From contig NZ_JAHXPB010000001.1 in NCBI RefSeq assembly GCF_023147505.1, positions 496,001 through 560,000 of the forward strand: a DNA stretch of 64,000 bases, written 5' to 3'. The notes under the pieces were generated by a model that made no database searches, was not told the DNA's origin, and was given only the letters and a program-made list of their open reading frames with translations. This document shows, in pieces, positions 26,945 through 36,443 of the stretch. This DNA comes from Brevundimonas sp. EYE_349. GTDB lineage: Bacteria; Pseudomonadota; Alphaproteobacteria; Caulobacterales; Caulobacteraceae. Both the position numbers and the translations under genes were made by a program. The first letter of the stretch is position 1; every line of letters starts with the position of its first letter.

Positions 26945-27373
26945 ATGGAAGTTCTGTATCGCGCCCAGTCCACCGCGTCCGGCGGAGGCCGCGAGGACGG
27001 CCGTTCCGCCACCGACGACGGCAAGATCGACGTTAAACTGTCCACGCCCAAGGAAATGGGCGGCAAAGGCGGCGACGGGACCAATCCTGAACAGCTGTTC
27101 GCCGCAGGTTACGCCGCGTGCTACCTTGGGGCCCTGCGCCTGGTCAGCGGCAAGGCCGGCACACCCGTCAGCCCTGACACCAAGGTCACCGCCGGCGTCG
27201 GGTTCGGCAAGAACACCAAGGGTGAAGGCTTCAACCTGGATGTCGATCTGACCGTGACCGATCATGGGCTGGACCAGACCGTCATCGACGACCTGATCGA
27301 AAAGGCGCACCAAGTCTGCCCCTACTCCAACGCCACGCGCAACAACGTCGATGTTCGCCTGAGCGCGAAATAA
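26945..27373 (+). CDS. ohr: Organic hydroperoxide resistance protein (Ohr/OsmC family)
   Basis: 142 residues. Reactive cysteines in FAAGYAACYLGAL (about Cys59) and KAHQVCPYSNATRNNVDV (about Cys125), with PKEMGGKGGDGTNPEQLF typical of the Ohr subgroup. Ohr reduces organic peroxides using lipoylated partners. It stands alone; no OhrR regulator is adjacent. A GC-rich hairpin (27386-27415) follows. Confidence 0.94.
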   Translation: MEVLYRAQSTASGGGREDGRSATDDGKIDVKLSTPKEMGGKGGDGTNPEQLFAAGYAACYLGALRLVSGKAGTPVSPDTKVTAGVGFGKNTKGEGFNLDVDLTVTDHGLDQTVIDDLIEKAHQVCPYSNATRNNVDVRLSAK

Positions 27374-27385
27374 CCGACGCCAAGG

Positions 27386-27415
27386 GCCGCGCGCGTGTTG
27401 AGCCGCGCGCGCGGC
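27386..27415 (+). terminator. GC hairpin after ohr
   Basis: GCCGCGCGCG (27386-27395) pairs with CGCGCGCGGC (27406-27415) around a 10-nt loop. No U tract follows, so it may only be a transcript-stabilising or weak terminating structure. Confidence 0.45.
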
Positions 27416-27432
27416 GCCTCTAGATGAGGTCC

Positions 27433-28437
27433 ATGACCTCCCCGCTCGACGCCTCCCCCGATCCCCTGCTGACGCTCGAACCGCATCGCCGCGTGACCCT
27501 GCGCGAAGCCTTCGGCGTGGACAGCGACATGACCGTGCCCGCCTTCGACGAGCGCGACAGCCATGTGCCCGAGATCGACGAGGCCTATCGCTTCGATCCC
27601 CAGACCACCATCGCGATCTGCGCCGGCTTCGCCTTCGACCGCCGCGTGATGGTTCAGGGCTATCACGGCACGGGCAAGTCGACCCATATCGAACAGGTCG
27701 CCGCCCGCCTGAACTGGCCTTTGGTCCGAGTGAACCTGGACAGCCACGTCAGCCGGATCGACCTGATCGGCAAGGACGCCATCGTCCTGAAGGACGGCAA
27801 GCAGATCACCGAGTTCCGCGAGGGCATCCTGCCCTGGTCGCTGCAACGCCCCGTCGCCCTGGTGTTCGACGAATATGACGCCGGTCGTCCTGACGTGATG
27901 TTCGTGATCCAGCGCGTGCTGGAGGCGCAGGGTCGCCTGACCCTGCTGGACCAGAACCGCGTCATCCGCCCGAACCGCTATTTCCGCCTGTTCGCCACGA
28001 CCAACACCATCGGCCTGGGCGACACCACGGGCCTGTATCACGGCGCGCAGCAGATCAATCAGGCCCAGCTGGACCGCTGGAACATCGTCACGACGCTGAA
28101 CTACCTCGACCATGACGTCGAGGCCGAGATCGTCGCCGCCAAGGTGCCCGAGTGGAAGGACGCCGAAGGCAAGCGCCGCATCGCCGCCATGGTCCGCGTC
28201 GCCGACATGACCCGGAACGCCTTCATGAACGGCGACATCTCCACCGTCATGTCGCCCCGCACGGTGATCACCTGGGCCCAGAACGCCATCATCTTCGGCG
28301 GCGACCTGGCGCTCAGCTTCCGTCTGACCTTCCTGAACAAGTGCGACGAACTGGAACGCGCCACCATCGCCGAGTTCTACCAGCGCGCCTTCGGCGAAGA
28401 CCTGCCCGAAGCGGCGACGCGGGTGAAGGTGGGCTGA
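27433..28437 (+). CDS. cobS: Cobaltochelatase subunit CobS (AAA+ ATPase)
   Basis: 334 residues from ATG 27433, preferred over ATG 27424 because GAGG lies just before it. CobS N-terminal motif ([30 protein letters not shown]), Walker [10 protein letters not shown], Walker [14 protein letters not shown], and sensor block [19 protein letters not shown]. CobS with CobT and CobN inserts cobalt during aerobic B12 synthesis. CobT, which usually follows, is not next to it here; the next gene is on the opposite strand 3 bp away. Confidence 0.92.
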   Translation: MTSPLDASPDPLLTLEPHRRVTLREAFGVDSDMTVPAFDERDSHVPEIDEAYRFDPQTTIAICAGFAFDRRVMVQGYHGTGKSTHIEQVAARLNWPLVRVNLDSHVSRIDLIGKDAIVLKDGKQITEFREGILPWSLQRPVALVFDEYDAGRPDVMFVIQRVLEAQGRLTLLDQNRVIRPNRYFRLFATTNTIGLGDTTGLYHGAQQINQAQLDRWNIVTTLNYLDHDVEAEIVAAKVPEWKDAEGKRRIAAMVRVADMTRNAFMNGDISTVMSPRTVITWAQNAIIFGGDLALSFRLTFLNKCDELERATIAEFYQRAFGEDLPEAATRVKVG

Positions 28438-28440
28438 CCT

Positions 28441-28800
28441 CTATCGGCGCGCCTCTTCGCCGCCGCCGATGAAGGCGCCGGCGATCCAGCTGACGACGCC
28501 GGTCACGATGGCCGCGCCGATGCCGGCCCACAGGCCGTCGATCACGAAGCCGCCCAGGAAGACCGACGTCAGGCCGATCATGGCCGCGTTCACGACCAGC
28601 AGAAACAGACCCAGGGTCACGACGGTGATCGGGAAGGTCAGCACGACCAGGATCGGCCGCACGAAGGCGTTGACCAGGCCCAAGATGATGGCCGCTGCGA
28701 CCAGCGAACCGGTGCTGGTGAAGGCCACGCCCGGCACGACCTTGGCCGACAGCCACAGGCCGGCCATGGTGACCAGGGCCTGGATGATGAAACGGATCAT
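28441..28800 (-). CDS. Small membrane protein of the phage holin 4_2 family
   Basis: 119 residues from ATG 28800 with four predicted hydrophobic segments: LVTMAGLWLSAKVV, LVAAAIILGLVNAFVRPILVVLT, VVTLGLFLLVVNAAMIGLTSVFLGGF and LWAGIGAAIVTGVVSWIAGAFI. The NAFVRPIL pattern followed by PITVVTLGLFLLVVNA is diagnostic of the family (related to E. coli YvlD-like proteins). Despite the name it is a chromosomal membrane protein of unknown role, not evidence for a prophage. Convergent with cobS. Confidence 0.82.
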   Translation of the reverse strand: MIRFIIQALVTMAGLWLSAKVVPGVAFTSTGSLVAAAIILGLVNAFVRPILVVLTFPITVVTLGLFLLVVNAAMIGLTSVFLGGFVIDGLWAGIGAAIVTGVVSWIAGAFIGGGEEARR

Positions 28801-28907
28801 GACGTCCCTCGCGGTGTTCAAGCGTGACCATAACACATGACGCAGACGAAGGCTCCCCCTTCGACCTGCCCGCTGCTATCGAAAGCCATACCGCACGGAG
28901 ACCGCCC

Positions 28908-29345
28908 ATGAGCCTGCACGGCGCCTATGACCCGAACAACATCTTCGCCAAGATCCTACGCGACGAAATCCCCTCGGTGCGAGTGTGGGAGGACGACCAC
29001 GTTCTGGCCTTCATGGACGTGTTTCCCCAGTCGGAAGGCCATGTTCTGATCATCGCCAAACAGTCCAAGGCGCGCAATCTGCTGGAGGTCGAGCCAGAGG
29101 TTCTGACCCGGATGACCGCCGCTCTGCAGCGCACAGCCAAGGCGGTGGAAAAGGCGCTGCAGCCCGAAGGTTTGGCCGTCATGCAGTTCAACGGCGATGC
29201 GGGCGGTCAGACGGTCTTCCACCTGCATTTCCACATCGTGCCGCGCTGGGCCGACCGGGAGATGAAGGGCCACGGCCATGCGCCGATGGCCGATGCCACG
29301 ACCCTGCGCGCCCTGGCCGACCGGATCGCGGCCGAGTTGGACTGA
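28908..29345 (+). CDS. HIT family (histidine triad) protein
   Basis: 145 residues from ATG 28908 (CGGAG eight bases upstream; the frame to 28824 is unconserved). NIFAKILRDEIPSVRVWEDDHVLAFMDVFPQSEGHVLIIAK and the triad HLHFHIVPRW identify a HINT/HIT nucleotide hydrolase or transferase. Probable substrate is a phosphoramidate-linked or dinucleoside nucleotide. Convergent with actR, 4 bp apart. Confidence 0.92.
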   Translation: MSLHGAYDPNNIFAKILRDEIPSVRVWEDDHVLAFMDVFPQSEGHVLIIAKQSKARNLLEVEPEVLTRMTAALQRTAKAVEKALQPEGLAVMQFNGDAGGQTVFHLHFHIVPRWADREMKGHGHAPMADATTLRALADRIAAELD

Positions 29346-29349
29346 CGTC

Positions 29350-29898
29350 TCAGTTCACGCGGCGCTTTTCCAGCTTCCGGGCCAGGGTGCGGCGATGCAT
29401 TCCCAGCCGGCGCGCGGCCTCGGAAATGTTGAAGTCGGTCTCGACCAGGGTCTCGTGGATTCGCTCCCACTCCAGGGTCTTGATCGAGGTCGGCCGGGCG
29501 CCCAGCGGCGTTTCGGCGTCGCCATCGGCGCGGGCGAATGCGGCCTCGATGTCGTCGGTGCCGGCGGGCTTGGCCAGATAGTGACGCGCGCCCAGCTTGA
29601 TGGCTTCGACCGCCGTGGCGATGCTGGCGAACCCCGTCAGCACCACGATGTTCATGGCCGGGTCGAAGGCGTGCAGCGCCTCAACGCAGGTCAGGCCCGA
29701 CGCCCCGCCCAGCTTCAGGTCCACGACCGCATAGCCCGGCCGATGCACCTTCAGCACATCGGCCATCTGATCGGGGTTGGCGGCGCTGACGACCGTATAG
29801 CCGCGCCGCTCGAACGACCGCCGCAGAGTGGCTGAAAAGGAATCGTCGTCCTCGACGATCAACAGCAGGCGGTCGTGATTGTCGGCGTCATCGGTCAT
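29350..29898 (-). CDS. actR: ActR/RegA/PrrA-type response regulator
   Basis: 182 residues. Receiver domain (LLLIVEDDDSF, phospho-acceptor Asp in YAVVDLKLGGASG, VVLTGFASIATAVEAIKLGA with the switch Thr, and YLAKP Lys) and a C-terminal Fis-type helix-turn-helix (ISEAARRLGMHRRTLARKLEKR) after a short Pro linker. The HTH sequence is almost invariant in the ActR/RegA family, which controls redox-dependent genes including oxidases. It overlaps actS by 4 bp. Confidence 0.94.
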   Translation of the reverse strand: MTDDADNHDRLLLIVEDDDSFSATLRRSFERRGYTVVSAANPDQMADVLKVHRPGYAVVDLKLGGASGLTCVEALHAFDPAMNIVVLTGFASIATAVEAIKLGARHYLAKPAGTDDIEAAFARADGDAETPLGARPTSIKTLEWERIHETLVETDFNISEAARRLGMHRRTLARKLEKRRVN

Positions 29899-31214
29899 GG
29901 GCGATCCTTTGGCGACAGCGCCGACAGCGGCAGGGTCAGACGCACCTCTGCGCCGCCAGCGGGCGGATTGGAAGCATCGACTTGTCCGCCCAGCGAACGG
30001 ACCACATTCATCAGCAGAAACAGGCCCAGGCCCGCGCCGGCCCTCGGCTTGGTGGAATTATAGGGTTTGCCCCACGACTTCAGCACGACGGGCGCAAAGC
30101 CCGGCCCATCGTCGCGCACGGCGATGACCAGATCGTCGTCGGTTTGGGCGCTGGTGACCAGCACCCGCCTCGCCCCCGCCTCGACCGCATTGTCGAACAC
30201 CACGCCCAGCACCTGTCTCAGGGCCGGATCGGCGATGATCAACGGGTCGTCGTGCAGTTCGTCGCGAATATCCACCGCCACCCCGTCACGGCTCCAACTG
30301 GCCACGACGTCGGCCAGAAAGGTGCGCACGGTCGTGCGCTGGGGCGCCAGCCCCCTCGCCTCGCCGGCCGACAACAGTATGCCGGTCACGATGGCCTTGC
30401 AGCGTTCCACCTCGGCCCGCATCGTCTCCATGTCCTGGGTCAGATCGGCGTCCTGCGTCAGGGCCGGCATCCGCTTCCAGTCGCTGAGAATGACCGACAG
30501 CGAGGCCAGAGGCGTGCCCAGTTCATGCGCCGCGCCAGAGGCCAACAGGCCCAGGCGAACGATGTGATCATGTTCGGCCGTCTGCTGGCGCATGGCGGCC
30601 ATGGCGGCGTCGCGGTCGCGCAGGTTCTGGCTGATCCGGGTGACGAACAGCACCAAGAGCACCGCCATCAGCACGAAACAGATCAGGCTGCCCTGCAGAT
30701 AAAGGCCCAGCAGCGACCCCTCGCGCGCCGACGGCAGGTTCAGCGGCAAGGAATGCAGGCCGAGCCCGGCGAAGCACAGGGTCGTCACCGCGATCAGGGC
30801 CCAGGCATAGACCGGCGCCAGCAGCACCGCCCCCAACACCACCTGCAACAGATACAGCGCCGCGAACGGATTGGCGGCCCCGCCGGTCAGGAACAGCAGC
30901 CAGGTCAGGGCCGCAACATCGGCCAGCAGGGCGATCATCAGGGCGCGGTCGTCGACCTCCGCCTGCCGCGCCGCTAACGGCGCGCTGACCAGATTGACCA
31001 ACACCAGACCAGCCGGCGCCGCCAGCAGCCACAGGATGGGCAGCGGAATGCCCATCACATATTCGACCATCATTATGGTCGCCATCTGCCCCGCCACCGC
31101 CAGCCAACGCAGCTGGATCAGCAGCAGCATGTTGCGGCGGTTTGCCCCGCCGTGGCTCGCGACCTCGCCGCGCGGCCCGCCCAGACCGAGCAGACGCTGG
31201 AGCGAGGTTGTCAC
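29895..31214 (-). CDS. actS: ActS/RegB/PrrB-type redox sensor histidine kinase
   Basis: 439 residues from GTG 31214, overlapping the SURF1 stop as GTGA. Six transmembrane segments fill residues 30-190. The quinone-sensing motif GGAANPFAALYLLQ and the H-box GAAHELGTPLASLSVI are present, as is the redox cysteine region (AEVERCKAIVTGIL). ATPase motifs: VFDNAVEAGA, VRDDGPGF, GAGLGLFLLMN. RegB kinases sense quinone and disulfide state and phosphorylate RegA. Here it is encoded directly after the oxidase genes it would be expected to control. Confidence 0.93.
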   Translation of the reverse strand: MTTSLQRLLGLGGPRGEVASHGGANRRNMLLLIQLRWLAVAGQMATIMMVEYVMGIPLPILWLLAAPAGLVLVNLVSAPLAARQAEVDDRALMIALLADVAALTWLLFLTGGAANPFAALYLLQVVLGAVLLAPVYAWALIAVTTLCFAGLGLHSLPLNLPSAREGSLLGLYLQGSLICFVLMAVLLVLFVTRISQNLRDRDAAMAAMRQQTAEHDHIVRLGLLASGAAHELGTPLASLSVILSDWKRMPALTQDADLTQDMETMRAEVERCKAIVTGILLSAGEARGLAPQRTTVRTFLADVVASWSRDGVAVDIRDELHDDPLIIADPALRQVLGVVFDNAVEAGARRVLVTSAQTDDDLVIAVRDDGPGFAPVVLKSWGKPYNSTKPRAGAGLGLFLLMNVVRSLGGQVDASNPPAGGAEVRLTLPLSALSPKDRP

Positions 31215-31927
31215 GCCTCGCCCCGATCCGCGGACCGCCGCCACTCGCGCCGGAACAGCGCCAGGCCGACCAGGGTCAGCAGCGCCATGCCGAACCAGGT
31301 CAGGGCGTAGATCAGATGGCTGTTGGGAAAGCGAATGACGGTCAGTCCGCCCAGCGGCCAACCGCCGGGATTGGGGGTGGCGTCGGCATCGACGAAATAG
31401 GGCGCCACGTCGCTCAAGCCCCGCCGCGCCGCGATGGCGCCGACGTCGCGCGACCGCCAGCGGTCGTGCTGAGGATCGTTGGCGCGAAGGAACCCGCCCT
31501 TCGGCTCGGTGATCCGGAGCAGTCCCACGACTGTCTGCGGACCGGCGTTCTGACCGTCGGCGCGCGTTTCGGGCGTCTTGCGCCCCGGCGGCGCAAAGCC
31601 GCGATTGACCAGAACCGTGAAGCCGCGCGCATCGACCAGCGGCGTCATCACCCAGAAGCCCGCCCCCGCGTCGGTCACGGCCTGAACTAGGGTCTCCTTG
31701 TCATGCAGATAACGCCCGCGCAGGACCACGCGGCGGTATTGATCGTCCTGACGGGTGACGGCGGGCCATTGATCCGGTCCCGGCGCAGGGGTCGGCGCGG
31801 CATGGACGCGCGCATCGACCTGGGCGATCAGCGCGGTCTTCCAGGCCAGGCGCTGGACCTGCCAGACGCCTAGGGCTGCGAAGCCGGCGAACAGAACCAG
31901 CAGAGCGACCGACACGGCCAGCCGCAT
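31211..31927 (-). CDS. SURF1 family oxidase-assembly protein
   Basis: 238 residues with an N-terminal TM (LAVSVALLVLFAGFAALGVWQVQRLAWK) and a C-terminal TM (HLIYALTWFGMALLTLVGLALF). Signature PAVTRQDDQYRRVVLRGRYLHDKE and VLVNRGFAPPG fit SURF1. Members support haem insertion into subunit I of haem-copper oxidases. Position between cyoD and actS suggests it serves this bo3-type oxidase. Confidence 0.9.
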   Translation of the reverse strand: MRLAVSVALLVLFAGFAALGVWQVQRLAWKTALIAQVDARVHAAPTPAPGPDQWPAVTRQDDQYRRVVLRGRYLHDKETLVQAVTDAGAGFWVMTPLVDARGFTVLVNRGFAPPGRKTPETRADGQNAGPQTVVGLLRITEPKGGFLRANDPQHDRWRSRDVGAIAARRGLSDVAPYFVDADATPNPGGWPLGGLTVIRFPNSHLIYALTWFGMALLTLVGLALFRREWRRSADRGEA

Positions 31928-31973
31928 CGGTCGTCGGGTCTTGTCTGGAGAAAGCGCGCGGATGTCGCCCCCG

Positions 31974-32369
31974 TCAGCCGATCATCTGCGTCATGTCGTG
32001 CGTCGCCGGCATCATGTTGGTGTTGAGGTGGTACATGACCCACAGCGAACCCGACAGGGCGATGACCACCACGATGATGGTGAAGATCAGCGCCAGCATG
32101 GTCCAGCCGCCTTCGGACTTGGAGTTCATGTGCAGGAAGTAGATCATGTGGACCACGATCTGCACCACGGCGAACGCCATGACGATCAGCGCCGTCGCCT
32201 GGGCCGGCAGGGCGCCGGTCATGACCAGGGCGAACGGAATGGCCGTCAGGATCACCGACAGCACGAAGCCGATCATATAGCTCTTGAACGAGCCGTGATT
32301 GTGGGCCTCGTGACCCAGGTGATCGGTCTCGTGCGAGTCCGGGCTGTGGTCGTTCTTGTCAGCGCTCAT
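31974..32369 (-). CDS. cyoD: Cytochrome o ubiquinol oxidase subunit IV
   Basis: 131 residues from ATG 32369 (ATGA overlap with the cyoC stop). A His/Asp-rich N-terminus, then three TM helices: YMIGFVLSVILTAIPFALVM, ALIVMAFAVVQIVVHMIYFLHM and WTMLALIFTIIVVVIALSGSLWVMYHL. Typical CyoD size and topology; stabilises the complex. Confidence 0.95.
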   Translation of the reverse strand: MSADKNDHSPDSHETDHLGHEAHNHGSFKSYMIGFVLSVILTAIPFALVMTGALPAQATALIVMAFAVVQIVVHMIYFLHMNSKSEGGWTMLALIFTIIVVVIALSGSLWVMYHLNTNMMPATHDMTQMIG

Positions 32370-32992
32370 CGCACCATCCCCAGCAGATAGACGAAGGTGA
32401 AGACGCCGATCCAGATGACGTCCAGGAAGTGCCAGAACATCGACAGGCACATCAGCCGGCGCTTGTTGGCGGGGATCAGCCCCTTCATGCCGACCTGCAC
32501 CATCAGCGTCACCAACCAGATGATGCCGAAGGTGACGTGCAGGCCGTGGGTTCCGACCAGGGTGAAGAAGGCCGACAGGAAGGCGCTGCGTTGGGGCGTG
32601 GCGCCCTCATGGATCAGATGCCCGAACTCATAGAGTTCGATGCCCAGGAACGCCAGGCCGAACAGGCCCGTGATGGCCAGCCAGACCAGGGTCTGGCGCG
32701 TGTTGTTCCGGTCCATCGCCAGCATGGCGAAGCCGTAGGTGATCGACGAGAACAGCAGCATGGCGGTGTTGACCGCCACCAACTCCAGATCGAACAGCTC
32801 CTTGGGCCCAGGCCCGGCGGCGTAGTTGCCGCCCAGCACGCCGAACACGGCGAACAGCATCGCAAAGATGAGGCAGTCGCTCATCAGATAGAGCCAGAAG
32901 CCCAGCATGGTGCTGGAGCCTTCCTCGTGGTGCGGCTCCTCTTCCAGGTGGAAGACGGTGGGGTCGTCCAGCTTGATCGCGGTCGCGCTCAT
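32366..32992 (-). CDS. cyoC: Cytochrome o ubiquinol oxidase subunit III
   Basis: 208 residues with five TM helices (GFWLYLMSDCLIFAMLFAVFGVL, VNTAMLLFSSITYGFAM, TLVWLAITGLFGLAFLGIELYEF, FFTLVGTHGLHVTFGIIWLV, CLSMFWHFLDVIWIGVFTFVYLLGMV). The ELYEF and THGLHVTFG motifs are the standard haem-copper oxidase subunit III signatures. Two bp downstream of cyoB. Confidence 0.96.
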   Translation of the reverse strand: MSATAIKLDDPTVFHLEEEPHHEEGSSTMLGFWLYLMSDCLIFAMLFAVFGVLGGNYAAGPGPKELFDLELVAVNTAMLLFSSITYGFAMLAMDRNNTRQTLVWLAITGLFGLAFLGIELYEFGHLIHEGATPQRSAFLSAFFTLVGTHGLHVTFGIIWLVTLMVQVGMKGLIPANKRRLMCLSMFWHFLDVIWIGVFTFVYLLGMVR

Positions 32993-32994
32993 GA

Positions 32995-34998
32995 TCAGGC
33001 CTCCGTTCCGGCCAGGGCGCGCGTGCGCGCCTCTTCGGTCGCGCGCACCTCATCCGCAGGGATGTAGTAGTCGCGCTTGTAGTTGAAGGTATGGCCGATC
33101 GAGACCGCCAGCACGCCGACGAAGCACAGGGCCGCCAGCCACCAGATGTACCAGACCAAGGCCAGGCCCATCACCAGGCAAAGGCCCGAGATGATGATCC
33201 CCGCCCCCGTGTTCGACGGCATGTGGATCGCCTTGTAGCCGGTCAGCGGACGCTGATAGCCCTTGTTCTTCATGTCCCACCAGGCGTCGGCGTCATGGAC
33301 GACCGGCGTGGAGGCGAAGTTGTAGTCCGGCGGCGGCGACGACGTAGCCCACTCCAGGGTGCGGCCGCCCCACGGATCGCCCGTCGTGTCGCGCAGCTTG
33401 TCGCGGTTGATGATCGACACGGCGAACTGGATGAACATGGCCGCGATGCCCAGAGCGATCACGCCCGCGCCGATGGCGGCGATCACGAACCAGATCTGCA
33501 GCGACGGATCGTCGAACGCCCGCATCCGGCGCGTCACGCCCATCAGGCCCAGGACGTACAGCGGCAGGAAGGCCAGCCAGAAGCCCGGCACCCAGCACCA
33601 GAAGCTGACCAGGCCCCACTTCTTGTCCAGCTTGAAGCCGAAGGCCTTGGGCCACCAGAAGTTGATCGCCGCGAACAGGCCGAACAGCACGCCGCCGATA
33701 ATGACGTTGTGGAAGTGGGCCACCAGGAACAGCGAGTTGTGCAGCACGAAGTCGGCCGGCGGCACCGCCAGCAGCACGCCCGTCATCCCGCCGATCACGA
33801 AAGTCAGCATGAAGGCGATCAGCCACATCATCGGCAGTTCGAACCGGATGCGCCCACGATACATCGTGAACAGCCAGTTGAAGATCTTGGCTCCCGTTGG
33901 GATCGAGATGATCATCGTCGTGATGCCGAAGAAGCTGTTCACCGAGGCGCCCGACCCCATGGTGAAGAAGTGGTGCAGCCACACCAGGTACGACAGCACG
34001 GTGATGACGACCGTGGCGTAGACCATCGAGGTATAGCCGAACAGCTTCTTGCTGGAGAAGGTCGAGGCGATCTCGGAGAAGACGCCGAACAGCGGCAGGA
34101 TCAGGATGTAGACCTCGGGGTGGCCCCAGATCCAGATCAGGTTCACGTACATCATCGGGTTGCCGCCGAAGTCGTTCGTGAAGAAGTTGGTGCCGACGTA
34201 ACGGTCCAGCGTCAGCAGGGCCAGGACGGCCGTCAGGACCGGGAAGGACGCCACGATCAGCACGTTGGTGCACAGCGAGGTCCAGGTGAAGACGGGCATC
34301 TTCATCATGCCCATGCCCGGCGCGCGCATCTTCACGATGGTGGCGATCAGGTTGATGCCGGACAGGGTCGTCCCCACCCCCGCGATCTGCAGCGCCCATA
34401 TGTAGTAATCGACCCCAACGCCGGGGCTATAGCCAATGCCCGACAGCGGCGGATAGGCCAGCCAGCCGGTGCGCGCGAACTCGCCCACGAACAGCGAGGC
34501 CATGACGATGATCGCGCCGGCCGTGGTCATCCAGAAGCTGAAGTTGTTCAGGAAGGGGAAGGACACGTCGCGCGCGCCGATCTGCAGCGGCACCACATAG
34601 TTCATGATGCCCGTCACCAGCGGCATGGCCACGAAGAAGATCATGATCACGCCGTGGGCGGTGAAGATCTGGTCGTAGTGGTGGGCGTTCAGATAGCCCT
34701 CGGACCCGCCAAAGGCCATGGCCTGCTGGATTCGCATCATGATGGCGTCTGCGAAGCCACGCACGAACATGATCAGCCCCAGGATCATGTACATGATCCC
34801 GATCTTCTTGTGATCGACCGTGGTGAACCACTCTTTCCAGAGATAGCCCCACAGTTTGAAATAGGTCAGCGCGCCCAGCAGGGCGACGCCGCCCAGGGCC
34901 ACGACGATCATGGTCACGACCAGGATCGGCTCGTGCAGGGGCAGAGCCTCAAGCGTCAGGCGCCCGAAGATCAGCGGAAGGATTTGGTCAGCGTTCAT
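32995..34998 (-). CDS. cyoB: Cytochrome o ubiquinol oxidase subunit I
   Basis: 667 residues with about 15 TM helices. Haem/Cu ligands: [17 protein letters not shown] (low-spin haem His), [18 protein letters not shown] (Cu_B His-Tyr pair, PEVY), [10 protein letters not shown] (Cu_B His-His) and [14 protein letters not shown] (haem ligands). The N-terminal extra helix and C-terminal region match CyoB rather than CtaD. It reduces O2 to water with ubiquinol and pumps protons. Confidence 0.97.
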   Translation of the reverse strand: MNADQILPLIFGRLTLEALPLHEPILVVTMIVVALGGVALLGALTYFKLWGYLWKEWFTTVDHKKIGIMYMILGLIMFVRGFADAIMMRIQQAMAFGGSEGYLNAHHYDQIFTAHGVIMIFFVAMPLVTGIMNYVVPLQIGARDVSFPFLNNFSFWMTTAGAIIVMASLFVGEFARTGWLAYPPLSGIGYSPGVGVDYYIWALQIAGVGTTLSGINLIATIVKMRAPGMGMMKMPVFTWTSLCTNVLIVASFPVLTAVLALLTLDRYVGTNFFTNDFGGNPMMYVNLIWIWGHPEVYILILPLFGVFSEIASTFSSKKLFGYTSMVYATVVITVLSYLVWLHHFFTMGSGASVNSFFGITTMIISIPTGAKIFNWLFTMYRGRIRFELPMMWLIAFMLTFVIGGMTGVLLAVPPADFVLHNSLFLVAHFHNVIIGGVLFGLFAAINFWWPKAFGFKLDKKWGLVSFWCWVPGFWLAFLPLYVLGLMGVTRRMRAFDDPSLQIWFVIAAIGAGVIALGIAAMFIQFAVSIINRDKLRDTTGDPWGGRTLEWATSSPPPDYNFASTPVVHDADAWWDMKNKGYQRPLTGYKAIHMPSNTGAGIIISGLCLVMGLALVWYIWWLAALCFVGVLAVSIGHTFNYKRDYYIPADEVRATEEARTRALAGTEA

Positions 34999-35011
34999 CG
35001 AACTCGATCGC

Positions 35012-36325
35012 TCAGGCGTTGGGTGCGGAGCGGACGCCGGTCGGCGCCGCAGCGAAGGCGCCGGGCGCCACGGGGGTCAGGGCGGCCAGGGAGGCGCGCT
35101 TGGGCGACAGCCCCTGCCCGGTAAGCCGATCCAGGCTGGAAGGCGCGACGACCGTGTCCAGCGCGGCGCGGCGAACGCGGTCGGCGGCGGCCGCCTCGGC
35201 CTGCAGCGGCGTGCAGATGGTCATGACGTAGCTGTCGTTGGAGCCGAAATAGGCCGGCGACTTACCGCGACCGGCGTATTTGTCATAGACCAGAGGCATG
35301 GTGTTGCGCACAGAGGCCATGGTCATGCCGCCCTGTTTGTCGATGGCCATCATCTCGCCCATGCACATCTTGCCCGGCTCGACGCACATGTTCAGGATCG
35401 CGTCCCACAGCATCCCGTCGACGCTGGCGAAGTGCATGGCCGGGACCTTCTCGCTGGGCTTTTCCAGCTCCAGATAGCGGTCTCGGTCCAGCGTTTGCGC
35501 GCCCTGACGCACGCCGGAAATCCAGCGGTCGAACCCGGCCTGGTCCAGGCCATGGAAGGCGAAGCGCATGTGCGAGAAGCCGTCGCCGGAATAGTTGGCC
35601 GAGAAGCCTTCGTATTCGCCCGCGCGGTTGATGACGGCGTGCAGCTTCGTCTCCATGCCCGGCATGGCGTAGATCTGGCCGGCCAGGGCGGGGATGTAGA
35701 AGCTGTTCATCACCGAGGACGAGGTGATGTGGAAGCGGATCGGGCGATCCACCGGCGCGGCCAATTCGTTGACCGTCGCGACGCCGTACTGCGGATAGAT
35801 GAACATCCACTTCCAGTCCAAGGCTACGACATTGACCTGCAGCGGCTCGACGTTCTCGGGGACGGCCTGGCCCGGCTTGATCCGGTCGATGGGACGATAG
35901 GGGTCCAGCAGGTGGGTGCCCGCCCAGGTCAGGGCGCCCAGGCAGATGATGATCAGCAGCGGCGCGGCCCAGATCACCAACTCCAGCGATGTCGAGTGAT
36001 CCCAGTCCGGCTGATACTCGGCATCCTTGTTCGACGCGCGATACTTCCAGGCGAAAAAGACGATCAGCGCCATCACCGGCAGAATGATGATCAGCATCAG
36101 CAGGGTGGAGACCATCAGCAGGTCGCCCTGCTGGGCCGCCACGTCGCCGGCGGGTTTCAGGACGACCAGGTCACAGGCCGACAGCAGGGCCACGACGGGC
36201 GCGAGCAAAAGTAGGCGCAGACGGCGCAAGGCGGATCCAATCGGAAAGCGTCGGGCAAGGGGGAGGCGCCGCGACGGTTGGCGTTCGAACTGCGCCCGAT
36301 AGTCAGCTTCGATCTGGAACGACAT
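35012..36325 (-). CDS. cyoA: Cytochrome o ubiquinol oxidase subunit II
   Basis: 437 residues, longer than E. coli CyoA (about 315). Lipoprotein signal [16 protein letters not shown] with lipobox Cys near residue 51, preceded by an unusually long basic N-terminus. Two TM helices ([41 protein letters not shown]) and a cupredoxin domain lacking the Cu_A ligands, as in quinol oxidases. C-terminal 65 residues are Ala/Pro-rich. The long N-terminus may mean the true start is internal (no in-frame Met before about residue 75 though). Confidence 0.94.
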   Translation of the reverse strand: MSFQIEADYRAQFERQPSRRLPLARRFPIGSALRRLRLLLLAPVVALLSACDLVVLKPAGDVAAQQGDLLMVSTLLMLIIILPVMALIVFFAWKYRASNKDAEYQPDWDHSTSLELVIWAAPLLIIICLGALTWAGTHLLDPYRPIDRIKPGQAVPENVEPLQVNVVALDWKWMFIYPQYGVATVNELAAPVDRPIRFHITSSSVMNSFYIPALAGQIYAMPGMETKLHAVINRAGEYEGFSANYSGDGFSHMRFAFHGLDQAGFDRWISGVRQGAQTLDRDRYLELEKPSEKVPAMHFASVDGMLWDAILNMCVEPGKMCMGEMMAIDKQGGMTMASVRNTMPLVYDKYAGRGKSPAYFGSNDSYVMTICTPLQAEAAAADRVRRAALDTVVAPSSLDRLTGQGLSPKRASLAALTPVAPGAFAAAPTGVRSAPNA

Positions 36326-36443
36326 TGGACAATCTGTCCTATCCTCTTGAGGCCGCTTTCATCGCAAAGGGCGCCCGTTCATAATGCGGCGATCCGCCGT
36401 ACGCCTTTCCAAGCCTACTGTCTCACACGGAGCGACCAAGCCC
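36326..36443. promoter_or_regulatory. Divergent control region between cyoA and the MFS gene
   Basis: 118 bp holding a small inverted repeat GGACA-ATC-TGTCC (36328-36340) immediately before cyoA, and GCGGC-N5-GCCGT at 36386-36400, loosely like the spaced GC half-sites bound by RegA-type regulators. GGAG at 36431 region is the MFS RBS. No gene is seen. Confidence 0.35.

Noticed and set aside
27386..27415. Alternating CG tract as a Z-DNA or regulatory element
   Set aside because: It is explained as the two arms of a simple hairpin after ohr.
28441..28800. Prophage remnant indicated by a phage-holin-family gene
   Set aside because: This membrane family is widespread on chromosomes, and the neighbours (cobS, HIT) are ordinary genes.
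33091..35124. Plus-strand 677-codon frame
   Set aside because: Antisense of cyoB; composition is the shadow of hydrophobic codons (Arg/His/Gln/Asp-rich).
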